Shown: positions 34,843 through 44,172 of the stretch, piece after piece
Layout: each line of letters begins with the position of its first letter
Position numbering within the stretch: position 1 is the first letter of the stretch
Source: CAXSEF01 sp964236695
Lineage (GTDB): Bacteria > Pseudomonadota > Alphaproteobacteria > Acetobacterales > Acetobacteraceae
Direction: 5' to 3'
Length of the DNA: 64,000 nucleotides
NCBI GenBank assembly: GCA_964236695.1
Contig: CAXSFU010000009.1
Location: forward strand, 17,671-81,670
Made by a program: the position numbers and the translations under genes
The notes under the pieces: model-generated
Told to the model about the DNA's origin: nothing
The model's input: only the letters and a program-made list of their open reading frames with translations
The model's database searches: none

Positions 34843-35691
34843 ATGGTCCCCCTCACCGGAGCCGGGCGTGTCGCCGGCGTCATCGGCTGGCCGGTGGCGC
34901 ATTCGCGCTCCCCGCGGCTGCACAACCACTGGCTGCGGCGGCACGGCATCGACGGGGCATACGTGCCGCTGCCGGTGGCGCCGGGCGCGTTCGCCGCCGC
35001 GGTGGCGGGGCTGCGCGCGGCGGGGTTCGCCGGCGCCAACGTGACGCTGCCGCACAAGGAGGCGGCGTTCGCGGCGTGCGACCGGCTCGACCCCTCCGCC
35101 CTGCGCGCCGGCGCGGTGAACACGCTGGTGTTCGGTCCGGACGGGGTCGAGGGCTCGAACACGGACGGCGCGGGGTTCCTCGCCAATCTGCGCGCGCATG
35201 GCGTGGCGGCGGGCGGGCCGGCGCTGCTGCTGGGCGCGGGCGGCGCGGCGCGGGCGGTGGCGGCGGCGCTGCTCGACGCGGGCGCGGCGGTCAGCGTGGC
35301 CAACCGCTCGCGCGACCGGGCGGAGCGGCTCGCCGAGGCGCTGCCGGGGCTGCGGGTGCTGGACTGGGCGGCGCGGGAGGACGCGCTCGCGGACCAGGCT
35401 CTGCTGGTGAACACGACGTCGCTCGGCATGGTCGGGCACGCGGCGCTGGCGCTGGACCTCGTACGCGCGGGGGCGGGGCTGGCGGTGGCGGACATCGTCT
35501 ACGTGCCGCTGGAAACGGAGCTGCTGGCACAGGCACGGGCGCGCGGGCTGCGGGCGGTGGAGGGCCTGGGGATGCTGCTGCACCAGGCGCGGCCGGGCTT
35601 CGCGGCCTGGTTCGGGGTGGAGCCGGAGGTGGACGAGGAGACACGGGCGCTGCTGGCCACGGACCTGCCGGCCCGGGCCGGCGCGCCGTGA
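34843..35691 (+). CDS. aroE: Shikimate dehydrogenase
   Basis: A 282-residue NADPH enzyme that reduces 3-dehydroshikimate to shikimate in aromatic amino-acid synthesis. Shikimate site: GWPVAHSRSPRLHNHWL, NVTLPHKEAA (catalytic Lys72), NTDGAGF (Asp108). NADP site: LLGAGGAARAV and VANRSRDRAE. The C-terminal EGLGMLLHQARPGF is also diagnostic. Start ATG 34843 (MVPLTGAGRV). It is followed 16 bp later by coaE, then dnaQ, a conserved alphaproteobacterial order. Confidence 0.95.
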   Translation: MVPLTGAGRVAGVIGWPVAHSRSPRLHNHWLRRHGIDGAYVPLPVAPGAFAAAVAGLRAAGFAGANVTLPHKEAAFAACDRLDPSALRAGAVNTLVFGPDGVEGSNTDGAGFLANLRAHGVAAGGPALLLGAGGAARAVAAALLDAGAAVSVANRSRDRAERLAEALPGLRVLDWAAREDALADQALLVNTTSLGMVGHAALALDLVRAGAGLAVADIVYVPLETELLAQARARGLRAVEGLGMLLHQARPGFAAWFGVEPEVDEETRALLATDLPARAGAP

Positions 35692-35707
35692 GCCGCGGCC
35701 GGGCGGG

Positions 35708-36436
35708 GTGATCGTGGTCGGGCTCACCGGCGGGATGGGCATGGGCAAGTCGACCGCGGCCTCCGTGTTCCGCCGCGCGGGTGTCGCGGTGTTCGACGCG
35801 GACGCCGCGGTGCACGCCCTGCAGCGTCGGGGCGGGGCGGCGGTGGCAGAGGTGGCGGCGCGGTTCCCTCACTGCGTGCGCGACGGCGCGGTGAATCGCG
35901 ACCTGCTGCGCGCCAGGGTCGTGGGGGACGAGGCGGCGCTGCGGGACCTGGAGGCGATCCTGCATCCGCTGGTGCGGCGCGAGGAGCGCCGGTTCCTGGC
36001 GCGGGCCAGGCGGGCGCGGCGCGGGCTGGCGGTGCTCGACGTGCCGCTGCTGCTGGAGACGGGGGGGCAGGCGCGGGTGGACCTGGTGGTGGTGGTGTCG
36101 GCGCCGGCCGCGGTGCAGCGCGCCCGGATCGGGCGGCGGCGGCGGATGAGCGAGGCGCAGGTCGACGCGGTGCTGGCGCGGCAGATGCCGGACGCGGCCA
36201 AGCGCCGGCTGTCGGACGTGGTGGTGCGCACCGGGCTGTCGCGGGGGCACGCGGCGCGGACGCTGCGGCGGCTGATCGGGGCGCTGCGAAAAGGAAGCAA
36301 GGTCGAGGCTCCGCCTCAAACTCCGCCAAAGGCAGGCCTTTGGAAGCCAACTCCCGAGTCGAGGGTTTCCAAAGGGCTCCGCCCTTTGGCGGGTTCGGGC
36401 AGAGCCCGACCTTGCTTTTCAGGAGCCATGCCATGA
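35708..36436 (+). CDS. coaE: Dephospho-CoA kinase with repeat-encoded tail
   Basis: Phosphorylates dephospho-CoA to CoA, the last step of CoA synthesis. The P-loop GLTGGMGMGKST is at residues 5-16, followed by FDADAAVHAL and LDVPLLLETGG. GTG start 35708. The native domain ends near residue 195 (RTLRRLIGALRK). The last 45 or so residues are translated from a family A repeat (36293-36418), giving a basic, Pro-rich tail absent from other CoaE proteins. The stop overlaps dnaQ by ATGA. Activity is probably retained since the kinase domain is complete. Confidence 0.92.
   Translation: MIVVGLTGGMGMGKSTAASVFRRAGVAVFDADAAVHALQRRGGAAVAEVAARFPHCVRDGAVNRDLLRARVVGDEAALRDLEAILHPLVRREERRFLARARRARRGLAVLDVPLLLETGGQARVDLVVVVSAPAAVQRARIGRRRRMSEAQVDAVLARQMPDAAKRRLSDVVVRTGLSRGHAARTLRRLIGALRKGSKVEAPPQTPPKAGLWKPTPESRVSKGLRPLAGSGRARPCFSGAMP
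36293..36418. repeat. Family A repeat, copy 12, inside coaE
   Basis: A full copy located within the coaE reading frame, open on the plus strand, and ending 15 bp before dnaQ. The core is altered (CTCCCGAG). Confidence 0.85.
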
Positions 36437-37110
36437 TCCGCAGCGTCCTGTTCGACACCGAGACCACCGGCCTCGATCCGCTCGCCGGCGACCGGGTGAT
36501 CGAGATCGCCGCCATCGAGCTGTTCGGCGACCTGCCGACCGGGCAGCGCTTCCACTGCCTGCTGGACCCCGAGCGCGACATCCCGCCCGAGGCGTCGCGC
36601 GTGCACGGCTTCACGCGCGCGGACCTGGCCGGCAAGCCGCGATTCGCCGAGGTGGTGGACGAGTTCCTGGCGTTCTGCGGGCAGGACCGGCTGATCGCGC
36701 ACAACGCGCCGTTCGACTTCGGCTTCATCAACGCAGAGCTGGCGCGTCTGCGCCGGCCGTCGCTGGACGGTGCGCGGATGGTGGACACTCTGGCGATGGC
36801 CAAAGTGCGGTTCCCCGGCATGCCGAACAGCCTGGACTCGCTTTGCCGGCGCTTCGGCATCGACCTGTCGGCGCGCACCACCCACAACGCCCTGCTCGAC
36901 TGCACGCTGCTGGCCGAGGTGTATGTCGAGCTGACCGGCGGGCGGCAGCGCGGCCTGGCGCTGGTGGCGCAGGCCGGGGCGGCGGCGGCGGTGTCCTACC
37001 GGCTTGACGGCCCGAGGGTGGCGCGGGTGGTGGCGGCGAGCGAGGCGGAGAAGGCCGCGCACGGGGCGTTCCTGGCCCGGCTGACCGACCCGCTCTGGCT
37101 GGCGCCCTGA
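36433..37110 (+). CDS. dnaQ: DNA polymerase III epsilon subunit (3'-5' exonuclease)
   Basis: The 225-residue proofreading exonuclease of the replicase. Exo I is FDTETTGLDP (Asp8, Glu10), Exo II is HNAPFDFGFIN (Asp95), and Exo III is HNALLDCTLLAEVY (His151, Asp156), completing the DEDDh set. The C-terminal 50 residues would bind the alpha subunit. AGGAG lies upstream. The ATG overlaps the coaE stop, so translation of dnaQ is coupled to reading through the repeat in coaE. Confidence 0.95.
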   Translation: MIRSVLFDTETTGLDPLAGDRVIEIAAIELFGDLPTGQRFHCLLDPERDIPPEASRVHGFTRADLAGKPRFAEVVDEFLAFCGQDRLIAHNAPFDFGFINAELARLRRPSLDGARMVDTLAMAKVRFPGMPNSLDSLCRRFGIDLSARTTHNALLDCTLLAEVYVELTGGRQRGLALVAQAGAAAAVSYRLDGPRVARVVAASEAEKAAHGAFLARLTDPLWLAP

Positions 37111-37133
37111 CGCCGCGGGCGCCGTGGCCGGCG

Positions 37134-38336
37134 GTGCTGGCGGTGGCGGCGGCCTCGGTGCTGGCGTCGTGGGGACTGTCGCTGCGGCTGCAGCAGGACG
37201 CCGGCGCGGTGGCGAGGGGCTGCGAGCTGGCCGGGGCGGTGGACGCGGCGGCGTGGCGCCTGGAGGACAGCCTCGCGCGCGCCTCGGCGGCGGCGGTGCG
37301 CCCGGCGGCGCACGCCGCGGCCGCGGGGTCCGGCGGGCCCGAGGAGTACCAGGGCGAGGAATACTGGGGCGCGGAAGCGGAGGCGACGCGCCAGCTCGAC
37401 ACCCTTGGAACGCTGGCGGCGGAGCCGGAACTGGCGTGGATGGCAGGACCGCTCGGCGGGCTGCGCGACGCCGTGCTGGCCCGGATGGCGGCAACGGATG
37501 CGGCGCTGCACGAGGCCGGCGGTGGGCGGTCCGCCGGGGCGGTCGCGTCCCTCGACGACGGCACGCGGCCGCTGGTCGCGGCGCTGGTCGGCGAGGTGGA
37601 CGCCCGCCGGCGCGATCTGGCGGCGCGGTCGCTGGCGTCGGCCTCGCTTGACCGGCGCTGGCTGGTGGCGGCTGCGGCGGCCGGGGCGGTCCTGCTGTCG
37701 GCGCTGGCGCTCGCGGGACGGCGGACGGGACAGGGCGCGGCGGCGCAGGCGGGGGGCATGGCGGGCGCTGCCGTCGGCCCGGCGGGCGCTGGGAGCGCAC
37801 GTCCGGGCGCGGACGCTGGGCGGAACCCGATCCTGTCGTCGGGCGGGATGGTGCCGGGCCAGGCGGGGCTTGACCGGGCGGAGCCGGGGCAGGGAGCGCC
37901 GGGGCTGCGGGTTCTGCTCGTGGAGGACAACGCGATGGTGCGGTTCAGCCTGGAGGCGATGCTGGCCGACCTGGGCCACACCGTGGTCGCCGCCGGCGAC
38001 GCGGCCGGGGCGATGGCCCTCGCCGGCACCCTCGACGGCACCGGGCCGGAGGTGCTGGTCACCGACCTCGGGCTGCCCGACCTGGACGGCCTGACGCTGG
38101 CCGGGCGCCTGCGGGCCGTGTGCCCGGCGCTGCGGGTGGTGGTCGCGTCGGGCCGCCCCGGTGCCGCGCCGGGCGTGGTCTGGCTGCAGAAGCCGTTCGG
38201 CCTGGACCGGCTGCAACGCGCCGTGGAGGACAGCGCGGCCGCCGCGACCCGCTGTGCCAACACCCCGGAAAAGCAAGGCCAGGGGCTCTGCCCCTGGACC
38301 CCGCCAAAGGCCGAGCCTTTGGAATCCAGTTCTTAA
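37134..38336 (+). CDS. Membrane-anchored protein with C-terminal receiver domain
   Basis: About 400 residues from GTG 37134. An N-terminal helix (LAVAAASVLASWGLSL), an Ala-rich presumed periplasmic helical region and a second helix (about 175-195, LVAAAAAGAVLLSALALAG) are followed by a disordered linker. A receiver domain follows (VLLVEDNAMVRFSLEAMLAD; phospho-acceptor in VLVTDLGLPDLDG; Lys in WLQKPFG). There is no kinase or output domain, so its mode of action is open. The last 22 or so residues (after NTPEK) are encoded by a family A repeat. It starts 23 bp after dnaQ; CTG 37107 would extend the frame. Confidence 0.75.
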   Translation: MLAVAAASVLASWGLSLRLQQDAGAVARGCELAGAVDAAAWRLEDSLARASAAAVRPAAHAAAAGSGGPEEYQGEEYWGAEAEATRQLDTLGTLAAEPELAWMAGPLGGLRDAVLARMAATDAALHEAGGGRSAGAVASLDDGTRPLVAALVGEVDARRRDLAARSLASASLDRRWLVAAAAAGAVLLSALALAGRRTGQGAAAQAGGMAGAAVGPAGAGSARPGADAGRNPILSSGGMVPGQAGLDRAEPGQGAPGLRVLLVEDNAMVRFSLEAMLADLGHTVVAAGDAAGAMALAGTLDGTGPEVLVTDLGLPDLDGLTLAGRLRAVCPALRVVVASGRPGAAPGVVWLQKPFGLDRLQRAVEDSAAAATRCANTPEKQGQGLCPWTPPKAEPLESSS

Positions 38337-38400
38337 GTCAAGCCGGTCCAGGGGCGGCTCGCCCCTGGCGGGTCTGGGCAGAGCCCAGCCTTGCTTGCCT
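38271..38400. repeat. Family A repeat, copy 13, supplying the receiver gene's end
   Basis: A canonical copy with CTTAAG core. Its first half encodes the last codons and stop of the receiver gene at 37134. Confidence 0.85.
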
Positions 38401-38430
38401 CCGACAGCCCAGGGCTTTCGCCCCCTGGTT

Positions 38431-38862
38431 TCAGCCGGCGTTGCGCCAGCGCTCCAGCGCCGCGTCGAAGTGGTGCGGGCCCGCGGCCTGGATGATGCCG
38501 ATCGCGGTCTCGACCTGCTCCGCGGCGGGGCGGAGCGTCAGCACGGTCTCGTCTTTCGCTGCCGCGTCGCGCAGCGCCGTGGTGCTGTCGTCCGGCAGGA
38601 CCGCCTCGCGCAGCCGGCCGAGCAGGCTCTGGTCCGGCGCCTCGATCGCGTGGTTGAGGCCCCCGCCTTCCGCGCCGCCGCCTGCCGCGCCGCCGCCGCC
38701 CGCGAGCACGATGCTGCCGTCGGCGAAGCCCGCGGCGAGCAGGGCGGTGCGGGCGGACTCTGCCTCCGCCCTGCTGCGGAAGGTGGCGGTCATGGACCGG
38801 TCCTCGAGGGTGGCCTCGGGCGTGTGCAGCGGTCCGTTCTCGGTGGTCGGGCCTTGGGACAT
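38431..38862 (-). CDS. Small stress-protein-like domain, unknown function
   Basis: A 143-residue soluble protein. The segment TATFRSRAEAESARTALLAAGFADGSIVL resembles in pattern the N-terminal domain of the YsnF-type protein at 60319 (general stress protein 17M-like beta-alpha-beta fold). A Gly-rich linker and TVLTLRPAAEQVETAIGIIQ follow, then a His-His C-terminus. GGAGG precedes the ATG. The family link is inferred from pattern only. Confidence 0.6.
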   Translation of the reverse strand: MSQGPTTENGPLHTPEATLEDRSMTATFRSRAEAESARTALLAAGFADGSIVLAGGGGAAGGGAEGGGLNHAIEAPDQSLLGRLREAVLPDDSTTALRDAAAKDETVLTLRPAAEQVETAIGIIQAAGPHHFDAALERWRNAG

Positions 38863-38928
38863 GGGAAGCCTCCGTTGCTGGCTCTCCTACGGGGCGCGCG
38901 GCCCGCGGTTCCCTGGCGGCCGCGGCGC

Positions 38929-40521
38929 TCAGCCCACCCTGGTGATCGCCCACTTCACCGTCTGCGGCCCGTCGGCGTGCCCGCTCAGCACGACCTGCTC
39001 GGCCCGCCTCGGCTCCACGCCGCCGAGGTAGACGCTCTCCTCCAGCGACAGCCTGGCGCCCTCGGCGCGCAGCCGCCAGCTTCCGGAGGCAAGGCGCAGC
39101 AGCACCGCCTCGCCTTCCGACTGCACGGCCGCGGTGACGGCGGGGTGCAGGTGGAAGCGCAGGGTGTAGGCGCGCGGCGTCTCGCCCTCCACCGTGTCCT
39201 CGCCGCGCACGTCCTCGCCGCTGTCGGCCATGTACAGCCGGCGGCGGTGCAGCGCCCCGAACGGCCTGAGATAGCCGTCGTGGCTGGCTTCCAGCCAGTG
39301 GGCGCCGTTGGCCTCCTGTCGCTGCACCTCGACGCGCTCCGGGCGGCGCCCCAGCCCGGCGGGCCTCAGCTCGGAGGAGTTCAACTCGCCCACGGTGAGG
39401 GTGGAGTGCGCCGCGGTGGAGCGGCTGGCGTCGTGCCACTCGCCCGACGCGGCGGGGCTGGCGCCGCAGTTCACGATCAGCCGGTCGCGCCCCACCGACA
39501 TCTCCATCGAGAGCGTGCCGGCGTGGGCGAGCCGATCCAGCCCGGGCTGCGGCGGCGCGCCGGCGTCGACGATCACCACGGAGCGCCCGGCCTGCAGGCG
39601 CTGGAAGCCGCCCTCGGCCAGGCCCGCCGGCGCCCGGCCGCCGCGCCCCGCCTGGCCGAGCACCAGGTCGATCAGGCTGGCCGGCTCCTCGCGCGCGCCG
39701 TTGAACAGCACCAGGCCGCCGTCGCCGTGGCGCAGCGCCCGCAGCGCCGGCGCCATGCGCTCGATCGCCGCACCCAGGGCCGCCGGCGGCGAGGCCTGCG
39801 CCGCCTGCAGCAGGGTGCGGGTCTCGATCAGGTCCTGCAGCGCCTGCAGCTGCGCGGCGGGGCTGCGCTCGGCGTGGCAGCCGTCGGGCAGCACCTGGCG
39901 GCCGATCTCCTGCGGCAGTTGGCGCAGCGCGCGGGTCAGGTGCGCCGCGTGGTCCGGCAGCGCCACCGCGGCGGCGATCAGGCCCTTGAGCGCGGTCAGC
40001 GCCCGGCCGTCGATCTCCTCGCCCGGCAGCATCGCCGCCAGCCAGCGCGCGTCCGTGACCAGGCGGCCCATCAGGCGCTGGCGGAACGCGTCCTCGGCGG
40101 AGGCGGCGAAGAAGTCGTAGTGGCCGAGCCAGGCGGCGATGCGCGCGCCAGTGACGTCCGGGCGGCGCGACACCGGGTCGGAGCTGCCCTGGGCGATCCA
40201 CTCGGCGACCAGGGCGCGGGCGCGCAGCCGCGCGCCGTCGGTGCCCAGCGCGCGCAGGTCGCGCAGCCAGGTGAAGCCGTGCGCCTGGGCGCGCAGCGAC
40301 GCGGAGCCCGCGGCCTCCGCCCAGCCGCCCGGCCGCAGCGGCGAGCGGGCGCCGGACAGCTCGACCTCGCCCTTCATCAGCCGCGCGCCGCGGCCGGGGT
40401 CGCCGGGCCAGGGATCGCGCACCGGGATCGCCGGCGCGTCGGGGATGCGGCCCATGCGCAGCCCGGGCAGGCGCGCGAAGCCGACGCGGGCGCCGCGCAG
40501 CCAGCGGGCGGGCGGGCTCAC
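38929..40521 (-). CDS. Heparinase II/III family protein
   Basis: A protein of about 530 residues with an N-terminal alpha/alpha-toroid (FTWLRDLRALG, YDFFAASAEDAF, QVLPDGCHAERSPAAQLQAL) and a C-terminal beta-sandwich (GTLSMEMSVGRDRLIVNCG; DASRSTAAHSTLTVGELNSSE) as in heparinase II/III proteins. In alphaproteobacteria this relative is encoded beside rsmB and is thought to act on polysaccharide or cell-wall material; its substrate is unproven. GTG 40519-40521 is proposed as start; no ribosome site is clear. Confidence 0.85.
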   Translation of the reverse strand: MSPPARWLRGARVGFARLPGLRMGRIPDAPAIPVRDPWPGDPGRGARLMKGEVELSGARSPLRPGGWAEAAGSASLRAQAHGFTWLRDLRALGTDGARLRARALVAEWIAQGSSDPVSRRPDVTGARIAAWLGHYDFFAASAEDAFRQRLMGRLVTDARWLAAMLPGEEIDGRALTALKGLIAAAVALPDHAAHLTRALRQLPQEIGRQVLPDGCHAERSPAAQLQALQDLIETRTLLQAAQASPPAALGAAIERMAPALRALRHGDGGLVLFNGAREEPASLIDLVLGQAGRGGRAPAGLAEGGFQRLQAGRSVVIVDAGAPPQPGLDRLAHAGTLSMEMSVGRDRLIVNCGASPAASGEWHDASRSTAAHSTLTVGELNSSELRPAGLGRRPERVEVQRQEANGAHWLEASHDGYLRPFGALHRRRLYMADSGEDVRGEDTVEGETPRAYTLRFHLHPAVTAAVQSEGEAVLLRLASGSWRLRAEGARLSLEESVYLGGVEPRRAEQVVLSGHADGPQTVKWAITRVG

Positions 40522-40610
40522 GGGCGGGCTGGGGAAAGCGGGGGGGGCGCGGGCATCGGGTGTGTGTAGAGGGCGGGGTTGGGGGGGGGCAAGGCCGTGC
40601 GGAAGGCGGG

Positions 40611-40783
40611 AAGCAAGGCTGGGTTCTGCCCAGACCCGCCAGGCGGAGGTGGCCAAAGGTTCCGACGATCCGCCTGGATCGTTGGAAAGGCCACCGGAGA
40701 GAGCCGCCCCTGGACCGGCATTCGGAAGGGGAGACCAGGGCAGGGTTTCCGCTTGAAGCGCGGGGGCAGCGCCGCTGGCCTTG
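40611..40783. repeat. Family A repeat, copy 14, with hairpin cassette
   Basis: An inverted copy with the same cassette as copy 11 at about 40648-40695. Its last third is diverged. It abuts the rsmB stop. Confidence 0.8.
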
Positions 40784-42046
40784 CTACGTCTTGACGAACC
40801 GTGCCGCGAAGAACCCGTCCATGCCGCCGCGCTCCGCCCACAGCCCGGGGTGCGTGCGCAGCCAGCCGTCCGGCGTGCGCGCTTCCGGCAGGTCGGCCAG
40901 CTCGCCGGCCGAGAACGGCTCCGGCCGCAGCCCCAGCCCTGCCAGGGCCTGCACCCGCGCCGGGCCCTCGTCGGACTGCAAGGAACACACCGCGAACACC
41001 AGCCGCCCGCCCGGGCGCAGCATCGCCGCCGCGGCCGCCAGCAGCCGGTCGGCCTGCTGCGCCAGCACGGACACGTCCTTCGGGCGCTTGAGGTGCGCCA
41101 CGTCGGGGTGGCGGCGGATGGTGCCGGTGGCGCTGCACGGCGCGTCGAGCAGCACGGCGTCGAACGGGGCGTCCGGCGTCCAGGACAGGGCGTCGGCCTG
41201 CACCACCTCGGCGTCAAGGCGCAGGCGGGCGAGGTTCTCGCGCAGGCGCAGGATGCGGGTGGCGTCGCGCTCGACCGCGACCACGCGGGCACCGGTGGCC
41301 GCGAGCTGCGCCGCCTTGCCGCCCGGCGCCGCGCACAGGTCGGCGACGCGCTCGCCCGGCCGCGCCGCCAGCAGGCGGGCCGGCAGCGCGGCGGCGGCGT
41401 CCTGCACCCAGAACGCGCCCTCGTCGAAGCCGGGCAGCGCGGTGACTCGGGTGCCGGCGGGCAGGCGCAGCGAGCCGGTGGGCAGGCGCTCGGCCCCCTC
41501 GAACACCCCGTCGAACCCGGGGGCCGCGCCGGGGCGCAGCGTCAGGTCGACCGGCGCCTCGCGGGCGTGGGCGGCGGCGATGTCGCGCGCGGCGGACCCG
41601 AAGCCGGCGCTCCAGTCGCTCCACAGCCAGGCCGGTGTGTCCAGGCGCGGGCCGTCGAGTTCGTCGAGCGCCGCGGTGCCCGCCTCCGACACCCGGCGCA
41701 GCACGGCGTTGACCAGGCCGGCAAACGGCGCGAGGCCGTGGACGCGCGCCAGGGCGACGGCGGTGGCGACGGCCGCGTGCGGCGGCGTGTCGGCGAGCAG
41801 CAGGCCGGCGGCGCCGAGGCGCAGCACGTGGCGCACCGGGAGCGGCGGCGCCTTGGCCAGGAACGGCTCCAGCACCGCGTCGAGCGAGCCGAGGCGGCGC
41901 AGCGCCAGGGCGGCGAGGCGGTGGCCGGCGGCGCGGTCGCGCGCCTCGCCCGCGGGCAGGGCGTCGAGCGCCTCCTCCAGCGGGCGGTGCCGGTCGAGCA
42001 CGGCGCACAGCAGGGCATAGGCGATGTCGCGGGTCGGGTCGGCCAT
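40784..42046 (-). CDS. rsmB: 16S rRNA m5C967 methyltransferase (RsmB/Sun)
   Basis: 420 residues. The N-terminal NusB-like RNA-binding domain (about 1-135) includes LPVRHVLRLGAAGLLL and FAGLVNAVLRRV. The methyltransferase has the SAM site VADLCAAPGGKAAQLAA (about 234-250), LLDAPCSATGTIRRHPD (Cys304, product release) and FAVCSLQSDEG (catalytic Cys). The C-terminus GGMDGFFAARF is typical. It methylates C967 of 16S rRNA. It is upstream of, and co-directional with, the heparinase gene; divergent from the glycosyltransferase. Confidence 0.94.
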   Translation of the reverse strand: MADPTRDIAYALLCAVLDRHRPLEEALDALPAGEARDRAAGHRLAALALRRLGSLDAVLEPFLAKAPPLPVRHVLRLGAAGLLLADTPPHAAVATAVALARVHGLAPFAGLVNAVLRRVSEAGTAALDELDGPRLDTPAWLWSDWSAGFGSAARDIAAAHAREAPVDLTLRPGAAPGFDGVFEGAERLPTGSLRLPAGTRVTALPGFDEGAFWVQDAAAALPARLLAARPGERVADLCAAPGGKAAQLAATGARVVAVERDATRILRLRENLARLRLDAEVVQADALSWTPDAPFDAVLLDAPCSATGTIRRHPDVAHLKRPKDVSVLAQQADRLLAAAAAMLRPGGRLVFAVCSLQSDEGPARVQALAGLGLRPEPFSAGELADLPEARTPDGWLRTHPGLWAERGGMDGFFAARFVKT

Positions 42047-42175
42047 GGCAGGGGGTGGTGCCGGAGGTGATGCGTCGCTTCATGGCGCGTCGCGGGCGCC
42101 CATGCTAGGGCCGGCGCCGTCCGGGCCGGCGCCGGACGGGGTGCCGCGGCCCCGCCGCCGGCGGCCGGCGGGGGT

Positions 42176-43996
42176 GTGCCGGTGGAGCAATGGGTGTCCC
42201 GGGCCGCGACGAGCCGGCCGCGCCTGCTGCTGGTGCTGTTCTGCTGCGCGCTGTGGCTGCCGGGGCTGTTCACGCTGCCGCCCGGCGATCGCGACGAGAG
42301 CCGGTTCGCGCAGGCCACGAAGCAGATGGTCGAGACCGGCGACTACGTGCGCATTATGAACGGCGAGCAGGCGCGCAACCGCAAGCCGATCGGCATCCAC
42401 TGGCTGCAGGCGCCGTTCGCGCTGGCCGCGCGCGCGGCAGGAGTTGCGACGGAGAACCCGATCTGGCCGTACCGGATGCCCTCGCTGCTGGGCGGGCTGC
42501 TGGCGGTGCTGGCGACCCATGCGCTCGGGCTGCGGCTGTTCGGGCCGCGCGCGGCGCTGCTGGCGGCGGCCATGCTGGGCGCGAGCGTGCTGCTGGCCGT
42601 GGAGGTGCGCATCGCCAAGACCGACGCCGCGCTGCTCGGCGCCACGACCCTGGCGATGGCGATGCTTGGACGGGCCTACCTGGCGCCGCGCGGCGCAGGC
42701 GCAGGTGCGCCTGGCCTGGCTGGAAAGGCGGGCGCCGCGACGGCGCCTGGCGCGGCGATGGGGCCGGGTGCGGCGGCGCTGTTCTGGCTGGCGACCGGCG
42801 CGGGGGTGCTGCTGAAGGGGCCGATCACGCCGATGGTGGCGGGGCTGTGCGCGCTGACGCTGCTGGCGTGGGACCGCGCCGCCGGCCGGGGCGGGGGGGC
42901 GTGGCTGCGCGAACTGCGCGCGCAGTGGGGCGTGCCGCTGCTGCTCGCCGTGGTGCTGCCCTGGTTCGTGGCGATCGGGGTGGCGACGCACGGCGCGTTC
43001 CTCGCCCAGGCGGTCGGCGGCGACCTCGCGAACAAGCTGGGGGGCGGCGACGACGCGCACGGTGCCCCGCCGGGCCTGCACCTGCTGCTGCTGCCGCTGC
43101 TGGCGTTCCCCGGCGCGCTGGCGATCCTCCCCGCGCTGCCCGGGCTGTGGCGGGCGCGGGCGGAGCCGGCCGCGCGCTTCCTGCTCGCCTGGGCGGCGCC
43201 GTCCTGGCTGGTGTTCGAGCTGGTGCCCACCAAGCTGCCGCACTACGTCCTGCCGCTGTATCCGGCGCTGTGCCTGGCCGGCGCGCACTGGCTGCTGCAG
43301 GCCCCGCGGCCGCACGCGCCGCGCTGGCTCCGCCGGCTGTCCTGGGCGGGGTTCGGGCTCGCCGCCGCGGTGCTGGGCGTGGGCGGGGCGGCGCTGCCGC
43401 TCGTGCTGGCGAAGGTCGCAGCAGGGCCCGGCGCCGACGCGGGAAGCGGCATCGCCGCGTGGCTCGGGCTGCCGGCGCTGGGGGCCGCGGCGCTGGTGGC
43501 GTGGCTGGTGGCCGCCGGGCGCGCGCCCGGCGCGACGCCGCGCGGCCCTGCGCCGGAGGAGACGCGCGGCATCGGGGCGGGGCGGCTGTCGGCCGGGCTG
43601 CTGGCCATGCCGGTGCTGTACGCGGCGATCCTGTGGCTGGAGCTGCCGCGCCTCGGGCCGCTGTGGATCGCGCCGCGGGCGGAGGCGGCGCTGCGGGCGG
43701 ACTGGCCGGGCTGGAACCCGGAGGGCCACGGTCTGGCGGCGGTCGGCTTCGCGGAGCCGAGCCTGATGTTCCTGGCCGGCACCGGGCTGCGGTGGATGTC
43801 CGCGCCGGACGCAGCCGCGGCGTGGCGGCCGGGCGGCCTCGACGCGGCGCTGGTGGCCGAGCCGGACCGCGCCGCGTTCGAGGCGGCGCTGGCCCGGGAA
43901 GGCGCCACCGCCCGCCAGGTCGCGGCGGTGGACGGCTACAACTATTCCCGCGGCAGGAGGGTCCACCTCGCGCTGTTCGTCCGTCAGGCGCTGTGA
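42176..43996 (+). CDS. ArnT-like membrane glycosyltransferase
   Basis: A 606-residue GT-C glycosyltransferase. The first periplasmic loop has GDRDESRFAQATKQMVETGD (catalytic Asp-Glu pair) and RNRKPIGIHWLQ, the ArnT/PMT signature. About a dozen membrane helices follow, including VPTKLPHYVLPLYPAL, also ArnT-specific. The family moves sugars from undecaprenyl phosphate to lipid A or proteins, and the acceptor here is unknown. GTG 42176 is used; GTG 42182 is possible. The C-terminal soluble domain is short. Confidence 0.88.
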   Translation: MPVEQWVSRAATSRPRLLLVLFCCALWLPGLFTLPPGDRDESRFAQATKQMVETGDYVRIMNGEQARNRKPIGIHWLQAPFALAARAAGVATENPIWPYRMPSLLGGLLAVLATHALGLRLFGPRAALLAAAMLGASVLLAVEVRIAKTDAALLGATTLAMAMLGRAYLAPRGAGAGAPGLAGKAGAATAPGAAMGPGAAALFWLATGAGVLLKGPITPMVAGLCALTLLAWDRAAGRGGGAWLRELRAQWGVPLLLAVVLPWFVAIGVATHGAFLAQAVGGDLANKLGGGDDAHGAPPGLHLLLLPLLAFPGALAILPALPGLWRARAEPAARFLLAWAAPSWLVFELVPTKLPHYVLPLYPALCLAGAHWLLQAPRPHAPRWLRRLSWAGFGLAAAVLGVGGAALPLVLAKVAAGPGADAGSGIAAWLGLPALGAAALVAWLVAAGRAPGATPRGPAPEETRGIGAGRLSAGLLAMPVLYAAILWLELPRLGPLWIAPRAEAALRADWPGWNPEGHGLAAVGFAEPSLMFLAGTGLRWMSAPDAAAAWRPGGLDAALVAEPDRAAFEAALAREGATARQVAAVDGYNYSRGRRVHLALFVRQAL

Positions 43997-44008
43997 CGGG
44001 CCAGGGAA

Positions 44009-44142
44009 GCAAGAGTCTTCTTTTTCTGAAGAAAAAGAAGCAAAAAGACTTTGCACGATGGGTTCCGGCGCGCGGGCGGCGGCGGAGCCCAACGTGGAAA
44101 AGTTCTTTGGTTCTTTCTTTCAAGAAAGAACACGCTTTCTTC
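44009..44142 (-). repeat. Family B AT-rich hairpin repeat, copy 4
   Basis: Inverted orientation, both hairpins intact. It lies between the convergent glycosyltransferase and secreted-protein genes. Confidence 0.85.
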
Positions 44143-44172
44143 CCGTCCCGGCACAGGAACCCGGAGCCGGCG

